From: Microvirga splendida | GTDB lineage: Bacteria; Pseudomonadota; Alphaproteobacteria; Rhizobiales; Beijerinckiaceae | Assembly: GCF_016427565.1 (NCBI RefSeq) | Contig: NZ_JAELXT010000029.1 | Span: 1-54,445, forward strand | Length of the DNA stretch: 54,445 bases | Direction of reading: 5' to 3' | In this document: in pieces, positions 16,921 through 25,886 of the stretch | How positions within the stretch are numbered: position 1 is the first letter of the stretch | How the letters are laid out: the number at the start of each line of letters is the position of its first letter | Notes under the pieces: generated by a model | Told to the model about the DNA's origin: nothing | The model's database searches: none | What the model saw: only the letters and a program-made list of their open reading frames with translations | Translations under genes and position numbers: made by a program

Positions 16921-17393
16921 TCACCCTCGACATCATGATCGAGGCGGGCGACTGGGACCGCCTTAAGGACGCCGAGGCCCTGGCCCAGAAGGCCGCCGAG
17001 GCGGCGCTCGCCGTCACCTACGAGGCGGATGAGGCGTTCGAGGCGAGCGTCATGCTCACCGACGACGCCCAGATCCGGGAATTGAACCGCACCTGGCGGG
17101 ACAAGGACAAGCCCACCAACGTGCTGTCCTTCCCGGCGCCGGAGCAGCCAGGCGCCGCTGGCCCTCGCCATTTGGGCGATATTGCTTTAGCGTACGAAAC
17201 CCTGGTGCGTGAATCCGAGGAGGAATCCAAGGAGCTTGCGCATCATTTCGCCCATTTGATCGTCCATGGAGTTCTGCACCTCCTCGGCTACGACCACGAG
17301 GTTGAAGCGGAGGCGGACATCATGGAAGGTCTCGAGGTCAAGGCGCTCGCCACCCTTGGCATCGCCGACCCCTATCGCGATATGGCAGCATAA
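16917..17393 (+). CDS. ybeY: Endoribonuclease/rRNA maturation factor YbeY
   Basis: YbeY is a zinc-dependent single-strand endoribonuclease in 16S rRNA 3'-end maturation and ribosome quality control. The 158-aa protein has LNRTWRDKDKPTNVLSFP at about residues 56-73 and the zinc signature HGVLHLLGYDHEVEAE near residue 118 with all three histidines. The GTG start overlaps the phoH stop. A hydrophobic ITLDIMIEAGDW N-terminus is typical for rhizobial members. It is followed 19 bases later by corC. Confidence 0.95.
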   Translation: MITLDIMIEAGDWDRLKDAEALAQKAAEAALAVTYEADEAFEASVMLTDDAQIRELNRTWRDKDKPTNVLSFPAPEQPGAAGPRHLGDIALAYETLVRESEEESKELAHHFAHLIVHGVLHLLGYDHEVEAEADIMEGLEVKALATLGIADPYRDMAA

Positions 17394-17412
17394 CGGCTGA
17401 CAGCCCACGGCA

Positions 17413-18447
17413 ATGAACGAAGATCGAAGTCGTCACGAACGCCCCGTCCGAGCTTTATCGGACGATGAAGACCCGCGAGAACATTGGTATGACCGTGTTC
17501 TGACCCGGTTGGGCCTGAAACCCCGGGATTCCATCCGCCACGATCTTGAGGACGCCCTCGCGGAAACCGTCGAGGACACGGACTTCTCGCCCCAGGAGCG
17601 GGCGATGCTCAAGAACGTGCTCTCCTTCCACCGCATCCGGGTGGAGGACGTCATGGTGCCCCGCGCCGACATCGTGGCGGTGGCGGCCGACACCAACCTC
17701 GGCGAGCTGCTCAGCCTCTTCCGCACGGCCGGCCATTCCCGCCTGCCGGTCTATGGCGAGACCCTGGACGACCCCAAGGGCATGGTCCACATCCGGGACT
17801 TTCTCGATTTCATCGCCATGCGGGCCGACGGCGGTGCGTCCGAGTCGGGCGCAGGCGACGAGACCCGTCCGCCGAGCCTCGGCCAGATCGACCTGTCGAT
17901 GACCCTCGCCTCCGCCAATATCCTGCGCCCGGTTCTTTTCGTGCCGCGCTCCATGCCGGCCATCGACCTTCTGGTGCGGATGCAGGCGACCCGCACCCAC
18001 ATGGCCCTGGTGATCGACGAGTACGGCGGCACCGACGGCCTCGTGTCCATCGAGGATCTCGTCGAGATGGTGGTGGGCGATATCGAGGACGAGCACGACG
18101 AGGATGAAACCCTCACCATCGTCGGGGCGGCCGACGGCACCTACATCGCCGATGCCCGCGCGAGCCTCGACGAGGTCAAGGAGACGCTCGGCGTCGACCT
18201 CACCGAGGAGGAGGGCGCCGAGGACATCGACACTATCGGCGGCTTCATCGTGACGCTGGCCGGGCGCGTGCCGTCCCGCAGCGAGGTCATCGTGGGCCCG
18301 GCCGGGCTCGAATTCGAGGTTCTGGACGCCGACCCGCGACGCGTGAAGCGGCTTCGCATCCTGCGCCGCACAATGGCCTCGACGGAAGTGGAGATCACCG
18401 AGGGCCAGCCGGTCGCCGCGCGCCCTGAAAGCGCTGCCGCCGAATGA
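17413..18447 (+). CDS. CorC/TlyC-type CBS-domain protein (hemolysin-like family)
   Basis: A 344-aa cytosolic protein with two CBS domains in about residues 75-215 (VEDVMVPRADIVAVAADT; GHSRLPVYGE; HMALVIDEYGGTDGLVSIEDLVEMVVGDIEDEHD) and a C-terminal CorC_HlyC transporter-associated domain (residues ~235-320; IGGFIVTLAGRVPSRSE). It lacks the CNNM membrane domain, so it belongs to the short CorC type implicated in magnesium/cobalt efflux; the hemolysin name is historical. It sits between ybeY and lnt as in most Proteobacteria. The stop overlaps the lnt start (ATGA). Confidence 0.88.
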   Translation: MNEDRSRHERPVRALSDDEDPREHWYDRVLTRLGLKPRDSIRHDLEDALAETVEDTDFSPQERAMLKNVLSFHRIRVEDVMVPRADIVAVAADTNLGELLSLFRTAGHSRLPVYGETLDDPKGMVHIRDFLDFIAMRADGGASESGAGDETRPPSLGQIDLSMTLASANILRPVLFVPRSMPAIDLLVRMQATRTHMALVIDEYGGTDGLVSIEDLVEMVVGDIEDEHDEDETLTIVGAADGTYIADARASLDEVKETLGVDLTEEEGAEDIDTIGGFIVTLAGRVPSRSEVIVGPAGLEFEVLDADPRRVKRLRILRRTMASTEVEITEGQPVAARPESAAAE

Positions 18448-20099
18448 TGCGCCTGGCAAAGCGCGATGCCTTGACGGAGACGTCGGGCATCGCAGGGATC
18501 CTGCCGGGGTTTGCCGCGTTCGGCTCCCACGCGCGCGGATGGCGCCGCTGGCTCGCGGCCTTCGCGGCCGGGGCCGTCGGCGCCCTCGCCATGCCGCCCT
18601 TCGGGTTTCTGCCGGCGCTCGTCCTGTCCCTTGCCCCCGCGATCTGGCTCCTTGACGGCACCGTGAAGGAGGGCCCGTCCCGCTGGGCTCCGCTGAAGAC
18701 CGCGGCCCTGCTCGGCTGGTTCTGGGGCTTCGGCACTTTCGTCGCCGGGCTCTGGTGGCTCGGCGCCGCCTTCCTGGTGGAGGCCGACCAGTTCGCCTGG
18801 GCGATGCCCTTCGGCGTTTTGGGCCTGCCGGCCCTCCTCGCCTTCTTCCCGGCCTTCGGCTTCGCGCTGGCCCGCCTGCTCTGGCTGCCAGACGCCCGGC
18901 GCATCCTGGCCTTCGCCCTCGGGTTGACGATCAGCGAGATCCTGCGCGGGCATCTCTTCACCGGTTTTCCCTGGAACAGTCCCGGCATGGCGCTCGGCCA
19001 GAACCTCTGGCTGATGCAGGCCGCCTCCCTGGTCGGCCTCTACGGCCTCACCTTCCTGAGCCTTTGCATGGGAGCGGCCCCCGCCGTCCTGCTCACCGGC
19101 CGCACGATTCGCGCACGCTGGATGGCGCCGGCTCTGGCGGCGATGATGCTCCTCGGCATGGCGAGCTTCGGCTTCTGGCGGGTGCCGTCGGAAGCGTCCG
19201 CCACCGTCCCTGAGGTGCGCCTGCGCATCATGCAGCCGAACCTGCCCCAGGACGCCAAGTTCAACCCGCGCAACCGCGACGCCATCATGCGGCGCTACCT
19301 GTCCCTGAGCGCGCGGCCAACCCGTGACGGGACCGCACCGACCCACCTCATCTGGCCGGAATCCGCATTCCCGTTCCTGCTCCACCGCGACCCCGCCTCG
19401 CTGGCTCAGATCGGAGCGCTCCTGGAGCCCGGCTCCGTCCTGATCACGGGCGCGGCCCGCATGGACGAGCCGCTGCCCGGCGAAGCGGCGGGCAAGTTCT
19501 ACAACTCCATCCAGGTGATCGACGACCGGGGCACGATCCTTGGCTCCTACGACAAGGTGCATCTGGTGCCGTTCGGCGAGTACGTGCCGAAGGTGCTCGA
19601 TGCCTTGATCCGTGCGGTGGGCCTGCGCCAGTTCGTGCATATTCCGGGCGGATTCGAGCCGGCCGAGAAGCGCATGACGCTCGCCATCCCGGGCCTGCCG
19701 CCGGTGGCTGCGACGATCTGCTACGAGGCGATTTTTTCTGGAGAAGTCTTAGGTGACGGCCCCCGGCCCGATCTCATCCTGAACGTGACCAACGATGCGT
19801 GGTTCGGCGACACGCCCGGCCCCTACCAGCATTTTGCGCAGGCGCGCCTGCGGGCGGTCGAGGAGGGCCTGCCCCTGGTGCGGGCCGCCAATACGGGAAT
19901 CTCGGCGGTCGTCGATCCTTTCGGCCGCGTCGTGGAGAGAATTCCACTATCAGTTGAAGGTATAGCAGATTCTTCGCTTCCAGTTGCGGAACCTGCCACT
20001 GTTTATCACCGATGGGGTAGGTTTCCTTTGACGGCCACGCTTCTGATCTGCTTTATGGCCTTGATTGTACGTCGCGGGCATCGAAGATCTTTTCCCTAA
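18444..20099 (+). CDS. lnt: Apolipoprotein N-acyltransferase Lnt
   Basis: An inner-membrane enzyme that adds the third acyl chain to the N-terminal cysteine of lipoproteins. In 551 aa the first ~220 residues hold about six membrane segments. The nitrilase-like periplasmic domain shows the catalytic triad: Glu in WPESAFPF (~304), Lys in YDKVHLVPFGEYVP (~372), Cys in ATICYEAIFSG (~425). A final membrane segment lies near the C-terminus. The ATG overlaps the corC stop. The last ~55 codons (from about 19935) have visibly lower G+C and different codon choice from the rest of the gene, possibly because a promoter for the next gene is embedded there. Confidence 0.95.
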   Translation: MMRLAKRDALTETSGIAGILPGFAAFGSHARGWRRWLAAFAAGAVGALAMPPFGFLPALVLSLAPAIWLLDGTVKEGPSRWAPLKTAALLGWFWGFGTFVAGLWWLGAAFLVEADQFAWAMPFGVLGLPALLAFFPAFGFALARLLWLPDARRILAFALGLTISEILRGHLFTGFPWNSPGMALGQNLWLMQAASLVGLYGLTFLSLCMGAAPAVLLTGRTIRARWMAPALAAMMLLGMASFGFWRVPSEASATVPEVRLRIMQPNLPQDAKFNPRNRDAIMRRYLSLSARPTRDGTAPTHLIWPESAFPFLLHRDPASLAQIGALLEPGSVLITGAARMDEPLPGEAAGKFYNSIQVIDDRGTILGSYDKVHLVPFGEYVPKVLDALIRAVGLRQFVHIPGGFEPAEKRMTLAIPGLPPVAATICYEAIFSGEVLGDGPRPDLILNVTNDAWFGDTPGPYQHFAQARLRAVEEGLPLVRAANTGISAVVDPFGRVVERIPLSVEGIADSSLPVAEPATVYHRWGRFPLTATLLICFMALIVRRGHRRSFP

Positions 20100-20149
20100 T
20101 CAGACCATGCCCTTACGCTACATCGTTCCTGGGAAGGAAGTGGGGCCAA

Positions 20150-20563
20150 ATGAAGAAGTCGACGGGCTCTATCGATAAGGAAGTCGGAAGCCGCGTGCGC
20201 ATGCGCCGCGTGTCCATCGGCATGAGCCAGGAGAAGCTTGGCGACATGCTGGGACTGACCTTCCAGCAGGTTCAGAAATACGAAAAGGGCATGAACCGGA
20301 TCAGCGTGGCTCGTCTGATCGAGATCGCCAAGATCCTGGGCGTCGACATCCATTTCTTCCTCAACGGCGTCACGAGCATCACATCCACCCCCGGCTTTGC
20401 GGAAGAGACCCCGCCCACCTACGTGGCCGACATGATGTCCACCCCGGAGGGTCTGCAGCTGGTCCGGAACTTCGCCGGGATCACAAACCCCAAGGTCCGC
20501 AAGAGCATCGTCCAGCTCGTCGCTTCGCTGGCAGCCCAGGACGAAGCGGAACGTTCGTCATAA
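20150..20563 (+). CDS. XRE-family helix-turn-helix regulator
   Basis: A 137-aa protein with an N-terminal Cro/CI-type HTH at about residues 10-66: GSRVRMRRVSIGMSQEKLGD, LTFQQVQKYEKGMNRISVAR, LGVDIHFFLNG. The C-terminal half (VADMMSTPEGLQLVRNFAGI, then VQLVASLAAQD) is the extension found in a Rhizobiales family that sits between lnt and metK. The ATG at 20150 has AAGGAAGTGGGG upstream. Because it precedes metK by 105 bases in the same orientation it may influence SAM-related expression, but its regulon is not known to me. Confidence 0.85.
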   Translation: MKKSTGSIDKEVGSRVRMRRVSIGMSQEKLGDMLGLTFQQVQKYEKGMNRISVARLIEIAKILGVDIHFFLNGVTSITSTPGFAEETPPTYVADMMSTPEGLQLVRNFAGITNPKVRKSIVQLVASLAAQDEAERSS

Positions 20564-20668
20564 AGAACACGTTCGCTTGACCTTTCCTTAAGCGTGCGGC
20601 ATGAGCATGGTTTCAGACCTGCGGGAACCCGTGGGCCCTGCTTTTCCATCGCCTGAAGGAATTCCGTC

Positions 20669-21847
20669 GTGCGGCGTTCGAGCTATCTTTTCACCAGTGA
20701 GTCGGTCTCCGAGGGGCACCCGGACAAGGTTTGCGACCGGATTTCCGATGCCGTCGTCGACGCCTATCTGGGCGCCGAGCCGGAGGCCCGCGTGGCCTGC
20801 GAGACTCTTGCCACCACCAACCGTGTGGTCATCGCCGGCGAGGTGCGCGGTCCCGACTCCATCACCAAGGACAAGGTGATCCAGCTCGCCCGCGACGCCA
20901 TCAAGGACATCGGCTACGAGCAGGACGGCTTCCACTGGAAGAACGCCGAGATCGACGTGTACCTGCACGCCCAATCGGCTCACATCGCCCAGGGCGTCGA
21001 TGCGTCCGGCAACAAGGACGAGGGCGCAGGCGACCAGGGCATCATGTTCGGCTATGCCTGCACCGAGACGCCCGACCTGATGCCGGCGCCGATCTACTAC
21101 GCCCACAAGATCCTCGAGAACCTGACCGCCGCCCGCAAGGGCCGGGTGGGCGATGCCGTGAAGCTCGGCCCCGACGCCAAGAGCCAGGTGACTGTGCGCT
21201 ACGAGAACGGCAAGCCCGTCTCGGCCACCCAGATCGTTCTCTCCACGCAGCACCTCGACGAGAGCCTCTCCTCCGAGGATGTGCGCGCCATCGTCGAACC
21301 GCATATCCGCCAGACCCTGCCCGAGGGCTGGATCTCGCCCGACACCATCTGGCACGTGAACCCCACCGGCAAGTTCGTGATCGGCGGCCCGGACGGCGAT
21401 TGCGGCCTCACCGGCCGCAAGATCATCGTCGACACCTATGGCGGTGCCGCTCCCCACGGCGGCGGCGCCTTCTCCGGCAAGGACCCGACCAAGGTGGACC
21501 GCTCGGCCGCTTATGCCGCGCGCTACCTCGCCAAGAACGTAGTCGCCGCAGGCCTTGCCGCGAACTGCACCCTGCAGCTCTCCTATGCCATCGGCGTGGC
21601 CAAGCCCCTGTCGATCTATGTGGACCTGCACGGCACCGGCACGGTGGACGAGGGCAAGCTCGAAGCCGTCCTCATGGACGCCATGGACCTCTCGCCCCGC
21701 GGCATCCGCACGCATCTCGGCCTCAACCGTCCGATCTATGCCCGCACCTCGGCCTATGGCCATTTCGGCCGCAAGCCCGACCAGGATGGCGGCTTCTCCT
21801 GGGAGCGCACGGACCTTGCCGATCGCCTGAAGGCGGCGTTCCGCTAA
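20669..21847 (+). CDS. metK: S-adenosylmethionine synthetase MetK
   Basis: Makes S-adenosylmethionine from methionine and ATP. The 392-aa protein begins [20 protein letters not shown], contains [12 protein letters not shown] near residue 128 and [19 protein letters not shown] near residue 267, the two PROSITE-type MAT signatures. The start is GTG at 20669, with GAAGGAA 8 bases upstream. I looked for a SAM riboswitch in the 105-base leader and could not match one. SAM made here serves the nearby methyltransferases TrmB and MiaB. A GC-rich inverted repeat follows the gene. Confidence 0.97.
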   Translation: MRRSSYLFTSESVSEGHPDKVCDRISDAVVDAYLGAEPEARVACETLATTNRVVIAGEVRGPDSITKDKVIQLARDAIKDIGYEQDGFHWKNAEIDVYLHAQSAHIAQGVDASGNKDEGAGDQGIMFGYACTETPDLMPAPIYYAHKILENLTAARKGRVGDAVKLGPDAKSQVTVRYENGKPVSATQIVLSTQHLDESLSSEDVRAIVEPHIRQTLPEGWISPDTIWHVNPTGKFVIGGPDGDCGLTGRKIIVDTYGGAAPHGGGAFSGKDPTKVDRSAAYAARYLAKNVVAAGLAANCTLQLSYAIGVAKPLSIYVDLHGTGTVDEGKLEAVLMDAMDLSPRGIRTHLGLNRPIYARTSAYGHFGRKPDQDGGFSWERTDLADRLKAAFR

Positions 21848-21898
21848 GGGCTGTTCGAGCAGGCCGGGGCATCCCGGCCCTACTGAGACTCACGATAA

Positions 21899-21930
21899 AG
21901 AGCCGGTTCCCCGTGAGGAGGACCGGCTCT
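21899..21930 (+). terminator. Possible terminator hairpin after metK
   Basis: AGAGCCGGT...ACCGGCTCT, a perfect 9-bp stem with a 14-base loop, about 50 bases after the metK stop. No T-run follows, so it may act as a processing or stabilising hairpin rather than a terminator. Confidence 0.45.
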
Positions 21931-22001
21931 CAATGTATTATCCGCCGCGATCAGCACCGGCCATTCGAGCCAGTCATTCCGTCTTCAGGAGCATCTGTCC
22001 C

Positions 22002-22685
22002 ATGAGCGAAGCCTCGGAACGCGCCGGCGCCTTCTTCGGGCGCCGGAAAGGCAAGAAGCTTCGCGCCGGACAGGACGATCTCGTCCAGAACCTGCTGCCG
22101 GCAATTCGCGTCGTCCCGGGCCGCGATATTCCCGGCCAGTTTCCGAACCCTCAGGCGCGGGAAGCCTGGCTCGAGATCGGCTTCGGCGGCGGTGAGCATC
22201 TCGCCGCCCAGGCCCGCGCCCATCGCGACATCAACATCGTCGGCTGCGAGCCCTTCGTGAACGGCATGGCGAAGCTTCTCGCCGTGGTCGAGCAGGAACA
22301 CCTCGACAATGTCCGGGTCTGGGACGACGACGTCACCGACCTGCTGCCGACCCTGCCCGACGCCTCGTTCGACCGGGTCTACATTCTCTATCCCGATCCC
22401 TGGCCCAAGCGCCGGCAGCGCAAGCGTCGCCTCGTCTCCGACGAGAATCTGGAGATGCTCGCCCGCGTGATGAAGCTGGGCGCCGAGCTGCGCTTTGCCA
22501 GCGACATCGACGACTATATCGGCTGGGTGCTCGCCCGCGCCTTGCGCTCCCCGCATTTCCGCTGGACCGCGACGCGCGCCGACGACTGGCGGGTTCCTTA
22601 CGAGGGCTGGCCGGGCACCCGCTACGAGGCCAAGGCGATCCGCGAGGGCCGCGTGCCGAGCTATCTGACCCTCATCCGCGTCTGA
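22002..22685 (+). CDS. trmB: tRNA (guanine-N7-)-methyltransferase TrmB
   Basis: Forms m7G46 in the variable loop of tRNAs using SAM. The 227-aa protein has the SAM motif WLEIGFGGGEHL near residue 58, the family signature YILYPDPWPKRRQRKRR near residue 126, and the C-terminal GWPGTRYEAKAIREGR that TrmB uses for tRNA binding. The ATG at 22002 follows CAGGAGC. It lies 154 bases after metK. The convergent ABC gene ends 1 base beyond it. Confidence 0.95.
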   Translation: MSEASERAGAFFGRRKGKKLRAGQDDLVQNLLPAIRVVPGRDIPGQFPNPQAREAWLEIGFGGGEHLAAQARAHRDINIVGCEPFVNGMAKLLAVVEQEHLDNVRVWDDDVTDLLPTLPDASFDRVYILYPDPWPKRRQRKRRLVSDENLEMLARVMKLGAELRFASDIDDYIGWVLARALRSPHFRWTATRADDWRVPYEGWPGTRYEAKAIREGRVPSYLTLIRV

Positions 22686-22686
22686 T

Positions 22687-23388
22687 TCAAACCGCAGCCG
22701 GGACCACGCGCTCGTCGCTCACCACTGCGCCGTCGACGAGGTGGATGCGCCGGTCAACGCGGGCCGCAATGTCCATGTCGTGCGTCACCGCGATCACCGT
22801 CTTGCCGCGCTTCTTCACGAGGTCGCGCAGGATCTGGAACACCTGCTCGGAGCTCTTGCTGTCGAGACTGCCGGTCGGCTCGTCCGCCAGGAGGACATGG
22901 GGATCGTTGGCCAGCGCCCGCGCCACGGCCACCCGCTGGCGCTGACCGCCGGAGAGCTGGTCGGGCCGCTTGTCGAGATGGCCGGCCAGGCCAAGCTCCT
23001 CCAGCAGGCTCGCGGCGCGATCGCGCATCTCGGAGGAGGTCAGGCGGCCCGCCTTGCGCATGGGCAGCTTCACGTTCTCCAGCACCGAGAATTCCGGCAG
23101 CAGGAAGTGGAACTGGAACACGAAGCCCAGCATCTCAAGCCGCAGGCGGGCAAGGGCATCGTCGTCCAGGGACGACGTATCCTGCCCGGCGATCCTTAAA
23201 GTCCCGCTCGTCGGGCGGTCGAGCAGGCCGAGGAGATAGAGGAGCGACGACTTGCCGGAGCCGGACGGGCCGGTGATGGCGATGAACTCCCGCTCGCCCA
23301 CGCTCAGCGACACGTCCCGCACCAGCGTCACCGGCACGGTGGCGGGCAGGATGCGCGTGAGATGTTCGGCCTCCATGAGCAGACTCAT
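22687..23388 (-). CDS. ABC transporter ATP-binding protein (LolD/MacB-type)
   Basis: A 233-aa ATPase of the MacB/LolD/FtsE class, energising the adjacent permease. Walker A is GPSGSGKSSLLYLLG near residue 39, the Q-loop is FVFQFHFLLPEFSVLENV, the signature is LSGGQRQRVAVARAL near residue 140, and Walker B is VLLADEPTGSLD, followed by the H-loop VTHD. The ATG at 23388 overlaps the permease stop by 4 bases, so translation is coupled. It is the last gene of a three-gene minus-strand operon (HlyD, permease, ATPase). Substrate export rather than lipoprotein transport is inferred from the HlyD partner. Confidence 0.88.
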   Translation of the reverse strand: MSLLMEAEHLTRILPATVPVTLVRDVSLSVGEREFIAITGPSGSGKSSLLYLLGLLDRPTSGTLRIAGQDTSSLDDDALARLRLEMLGFVFQFHFLLPEFSVLENVKLPMRKAGRLTSSEMRDRAASLLEELGLAGHLDKRPDQLSGGQRQRVAVARALANDPHVLLADEPTGSLDSKSSEQVFQILRDLVKKRGKTVIAVTHDMDIAARVDRRIHLVDGAVVSDERVVPAAV

Positions 23389-24632
23389 GTGGCCCCCCGG
23401 ATGATGTCGACCGGATTGAGCCGCGCCGCCTGCCGGGCCGGAAGGTAGCCGGCGACGCCCGACGAGATCAGCGCGAAGGCCGACGCGATGGCGTAGTGCC
23501 AGGGGCTCCAGAACAGCGGCAGCCGGGTCATCTCGCGGCCGACGCCGGCGCCCGAAAGCTTGAACTCCACCTGCGACAGGGCAAAGCACAGGAGAAAGCC
23601 GATGAGCCAGCCGACCAGGGAGCCGGCCACCCCTAAGGCCAGCCCCTCGATCAGGAACAGCCGCCGCATGTTGCCTTGGGTGAAGCCCAGCGACTTCAGG
23701 ATCGCGATGTCGCGCGCCTTCTCGTGGGTGATGGTGGAGATGATGTTGAAGATGCCGAAGCCCGCCACCAGCAGGATCGCGCCCACCACCGTGTACATGA
23801 CCACGTTGCGCACCACGAGGGCTTCCAGAAGCGACTCGTTCGCCTCCTGCCAGGGCACCGCCTTGTAGCCGAGCTCGGCCTCCGCCTGGCGGGCGACGCG
23901 GGGCGCCGCTTCGGGATCGTCGAGCTGAAGGCGGATGTCGTTGATAGCGTTGGGGCGCTCGGACAGGATCTGCGCGCTCTTCAGGAGCACATAGGTTTCG
24001 CCCTCGTCGCGGGCATTGTTGCCGGTGTGGAACTGCCCGACGATGCGAAAGCCCCGGGATTGTCCCGTCGGGGCGACCACCTGGATCGTGGTGCCCGTGG
24101 AGGCGCCGATCCGCCGCGCGAGGCTGTCGCCGACCACGATGTTGTTGCCGCCGGCGCGCAGGGCATCGAAGCTGCCCTCCACGAAATCGCCAGCCACTGA
24201 CGAGACCCGCGCCTCGGTCTCCGGATCGATCCCGATAACGGCCACCCCCACGTCGCGGCCTGCATAGCGGATCACGCCCTGCGTGCGCAGGCTCTGGGCC
24301 ATGCGGCCGGGCACCCAGGAGCGTAAGGAAGCGGTGGCGGCCGCCGGGTTGAGGATGCCGCGCCGGTCCTCCTTTGGGCGCAGGCCCTCGAACTGGGCGG
24401 CGGCGAACAAGTCCTCGGCCGGCTGCCGGCGCGCGGTGCGGCGCTCGTCGGTGATCTGCACATGGGGCATGGTGTCGACGAGCTGGGCGATGAAGTCCTT
24501 TTCCGTCCCCTGCATCAGCGCCGCCATGGCGATGGAAAAGCCGACCCCGAGCGCCACGCCGAAGATCGCCACGACGGTCTGGCGGCCGCGTCCGGCGATG
24601 TGGGTCAGGGCCAGTTCGAGGATGAGGCGCAC
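23385..24632 (-). CDS. FtsX/MacB-type ABC transporter permease
   Basis: A 415-aa inner-membrane permease of the LolC/MacB type: one N-terminal membrane segment (residues ~18-40, VVAIFGVALGVGFSIAMAALM), a large periplasmic domain (~40-270), then three C-terminal segments of the FtsX domain. The latter holds IISTITHEKARDIAILKSLG, the conserved coupling motif, and ends ARLNPVDIIRGAT, the typical MacB tail. The start is GTG at 24632, 2 bases after the HlyD gene stop and preceded by GGGGG. Together with its neighbours it should form a tripartite-like efflux system; no outer-membrane TolC gene is nearby. Confidence 0.87.
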   Translation of the reverse strand: MRLILELALTHIAGRGRQTVVAIFGVALGVGFSIAMAALMQGTEKDFIAQLVDTMPHVQITDERRTARRQPAEDLFAAAQFEGLRPKEDRRGILNPAAATASLRSWVPGRMAQSLRTQGVIRYAGRDVGVAVIGIDPETEARVSSVAGDFVEGSFDALRAGGNNIVVGDSLARRIGASTGTTIQVVAPTGQSRGFRIVGQFHTGNNARDEGETYVLLKSAQILSERPNAINDIRLQLDDPEAAPRVARQAEAELGYKAVPWQEANESLLEALVVRNVVMYTVVGAILLVAGFGIFNIISTITHEKARDIAILKSLGFTQGNMRRLFLIEGLALGVAGSLVGWLIGFLLCFALSQVEFKLSGAGVGREMTRLPLFWSPWHYAIASAFALISSGVAGYLPARQAARLNPVDIIRGAT

Positions 24633-24634
24633 GC

Positions 24635-25633
24635 TTACCCCCGCTTTTCCGAAACCTTCGTCCCGTCGGCGAGATCGTCCGGGAAGGGAGCGATCACCCG
24701 GTCGGTGTCGTTCAATCCCTCCAGAACCTGCGTATGGCCGGTCCCGCGGATCCCGGCCTTCACGTCCCGCCGCCTCGCCACGCCGCCCTCCACCACGAAA
24801 AGGCTGCCGCCGCGAAGGGCATTGCTGGGAACGAGGAGAGCCTCGGAGGCGACGCGGACGATCACGTTCACCTCCACGGTCATGCCGATCCGCAAGGGCG
24901 TATCCTCCGGCAGGGACAGGTGGATCCGGTAGGTCTTGGCCACCGGATCGCCCTTCGGGGTGATCGAATCGACCTGCGCTTCCAGCACCTGGTCGGGAAA
25001 GGCATCGGCCTTGAGGACGGCGCGCTGGCCGACGGCCACGCGTGGAATGTCCTCCTCGTTCACGTCGGCCTCCACCTGCAGCGGCTTGGGCTCGCCGACC
25101 CAGAACAGGACCGTGCCGGGCTCGGCCACCTCCCCCACCTCGCCGTCCTGGCGCAGGACCACGCCGCTCACCGGCGCCCGCAGGACATAGGACTCGAGCC
25201 GCGTCTCCTGGCCGGCGATGAGGGCTTCGATCTGCCCCAGTTCGCTGCGGGCCCGGTCCAGCGCCTGCTCGCTCGCCACCCGGCGCTCCATGAGGGCCGT
25301 GATCCGCTCGTATTCGGTCTGGGTGAATTTCTGCCGCGCCCGCAATTCCGCCAGCGCCGCCTCGGGCTGGCGGCTGTCGAGGCGGGCCAGCACGGCCCCG
25401 CGCTCCACCGCCTCGCCCTCGCAATTGCACAGCTCGATGATCCGCTCGCGCAGCAGCGGCGTCACCTTGGCCCAGGTGCGGGGCTCGACGATGCCCGTGG
25501 CATAGACGATCTCGGCGGCCTCGCCGCGCCGGGGCGACACGAGGGCGACCTCCTGCGGCCGGCTGAAGCGCCAAGTGGCCGCTCCCGCTGCCAGCAGCAG
25601 CGCCAGGAGAATGAGGAGGCGGGACAGCTTCAA
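24635..25633 (-). CDS. HlyD/MacA-type periplasmic adaptor (membrane fusion protein)
   Basis: A 332-aa adaptor anchored by an N-terminal segment (LSRLLILLALLLAAGAATW, ~3-21). A lipoyl-like half (GEAVERGAVLARLDS) is followed by an alpha-helical hairpin (~80-135, ARQKFTQTEYERITALMERR), the second lipoyl half (YVLRAPVSGVVLRQDGEVGE), a beta-barrel and a membrane-proximal domain. It would link the permease to an outer-membrane channel. The hairpin is short, as in MacA-like adaptors. First gene of the minus-strand operon, divergent from rimP with a 253-base spacer. The cargo is unknown; antibiotic, peptide or siderophore export are all possible. Confidence 0.87.
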   Translation of the reverse strand: MKLSRLLILLALLLAAGAATWRFSRPQEVALVSPRRGEAAEIVYATGIVEPRTWAKVTPLLRERIIELCNCEGEAVERGAVLARLDSRQPEAALAELRARQKFTQTEYERITALMERRVASEQALDRARSELGQIEALIAGQETRLESYVLRAPVSGVVLRQDGEVGEVAEPGTVLFWVGEPKPLQVEADVNEEDIPRVAVGQRAVLKADAFPDQVLEAQVDSITPKGDPVAKTYRIHLSLPEDTPLRIGMTVEVNVIVRVASEALLVPSNALRGGSLFVVEGGVARRRDVKAGIRGTGHTQVLEGLNDTDRVIAPFPDDLADGTKVSEKRG

Positions 25634-25755
25634 GGAACGGCTCCCAAAAACACAGGTTCCTCTATCATAAGCGAAGCCGGGCGGCGATTGAGGAACTTTC
25701 CGGAGGTGCCTTGACCCTGTCGCAGGGCCTGCCCCGATGGCTCTATGGAGGACCC

Positions 25756-25784
25756 TTGCTTTTTTGGGCTTGAATCGCTATAAG
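25756..25784 (+). promoter_or_regulatory. Putative sigma-70-type promoter upstream of rimP
   Basis: TTGCTT and TATAAG separated by 17 bases, in a locally AT-rich stretch. A transcript starting near 25791 would run through the terminator-like hairpin at 25824-25855 before rimP. Assigned by eye only. Confidence 0.45.
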
Positions 25785-25823
25785 TTGCACGTCAGCTCTG
25801 GTTGCAGCGTCAAGCTGCTGGTC

Positions 25824-25855
25824 AAGAGTGGGCCCCGCCGGGTCCGCTCTTTTTT
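25824..25855 (+). terminator. Intrinsic terminator/attenuator in the rimP leader
   Basis: AGAGTGGGCCC-CGCC-GGGTCCGCTCT: an 11-bp stem with two G-U wobbles and a 4-base loop, extended by an A-T pair and followed by TTTTT. It lies only 31 bases before the rimP start codon and about 40 bases after the predicted promoter, a layout typical of an attenuator or of a very short RNA. Confidence 0.75.
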
Positions 25856-25886
25856 ATTGCCTGAATGCCGGAGCGTGCGGAGAGCC

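Noticed and set aside
20564..20668. Possible SAM-responsive riboswitch upstream of metK
   Set aside because: Only a small CGGG/CCCG hairpin is visible; I could not match the core of SAM-II, SAM/SAH or other SAM aptamers. A covariance-model search would settle it.
22687..25633. LolCDE lipoprotein-release system
   Set aside because: A HlyD-type adaptor starts the operon and there is a single permease, which fits a MacAB-like exporter better than LolCDE.
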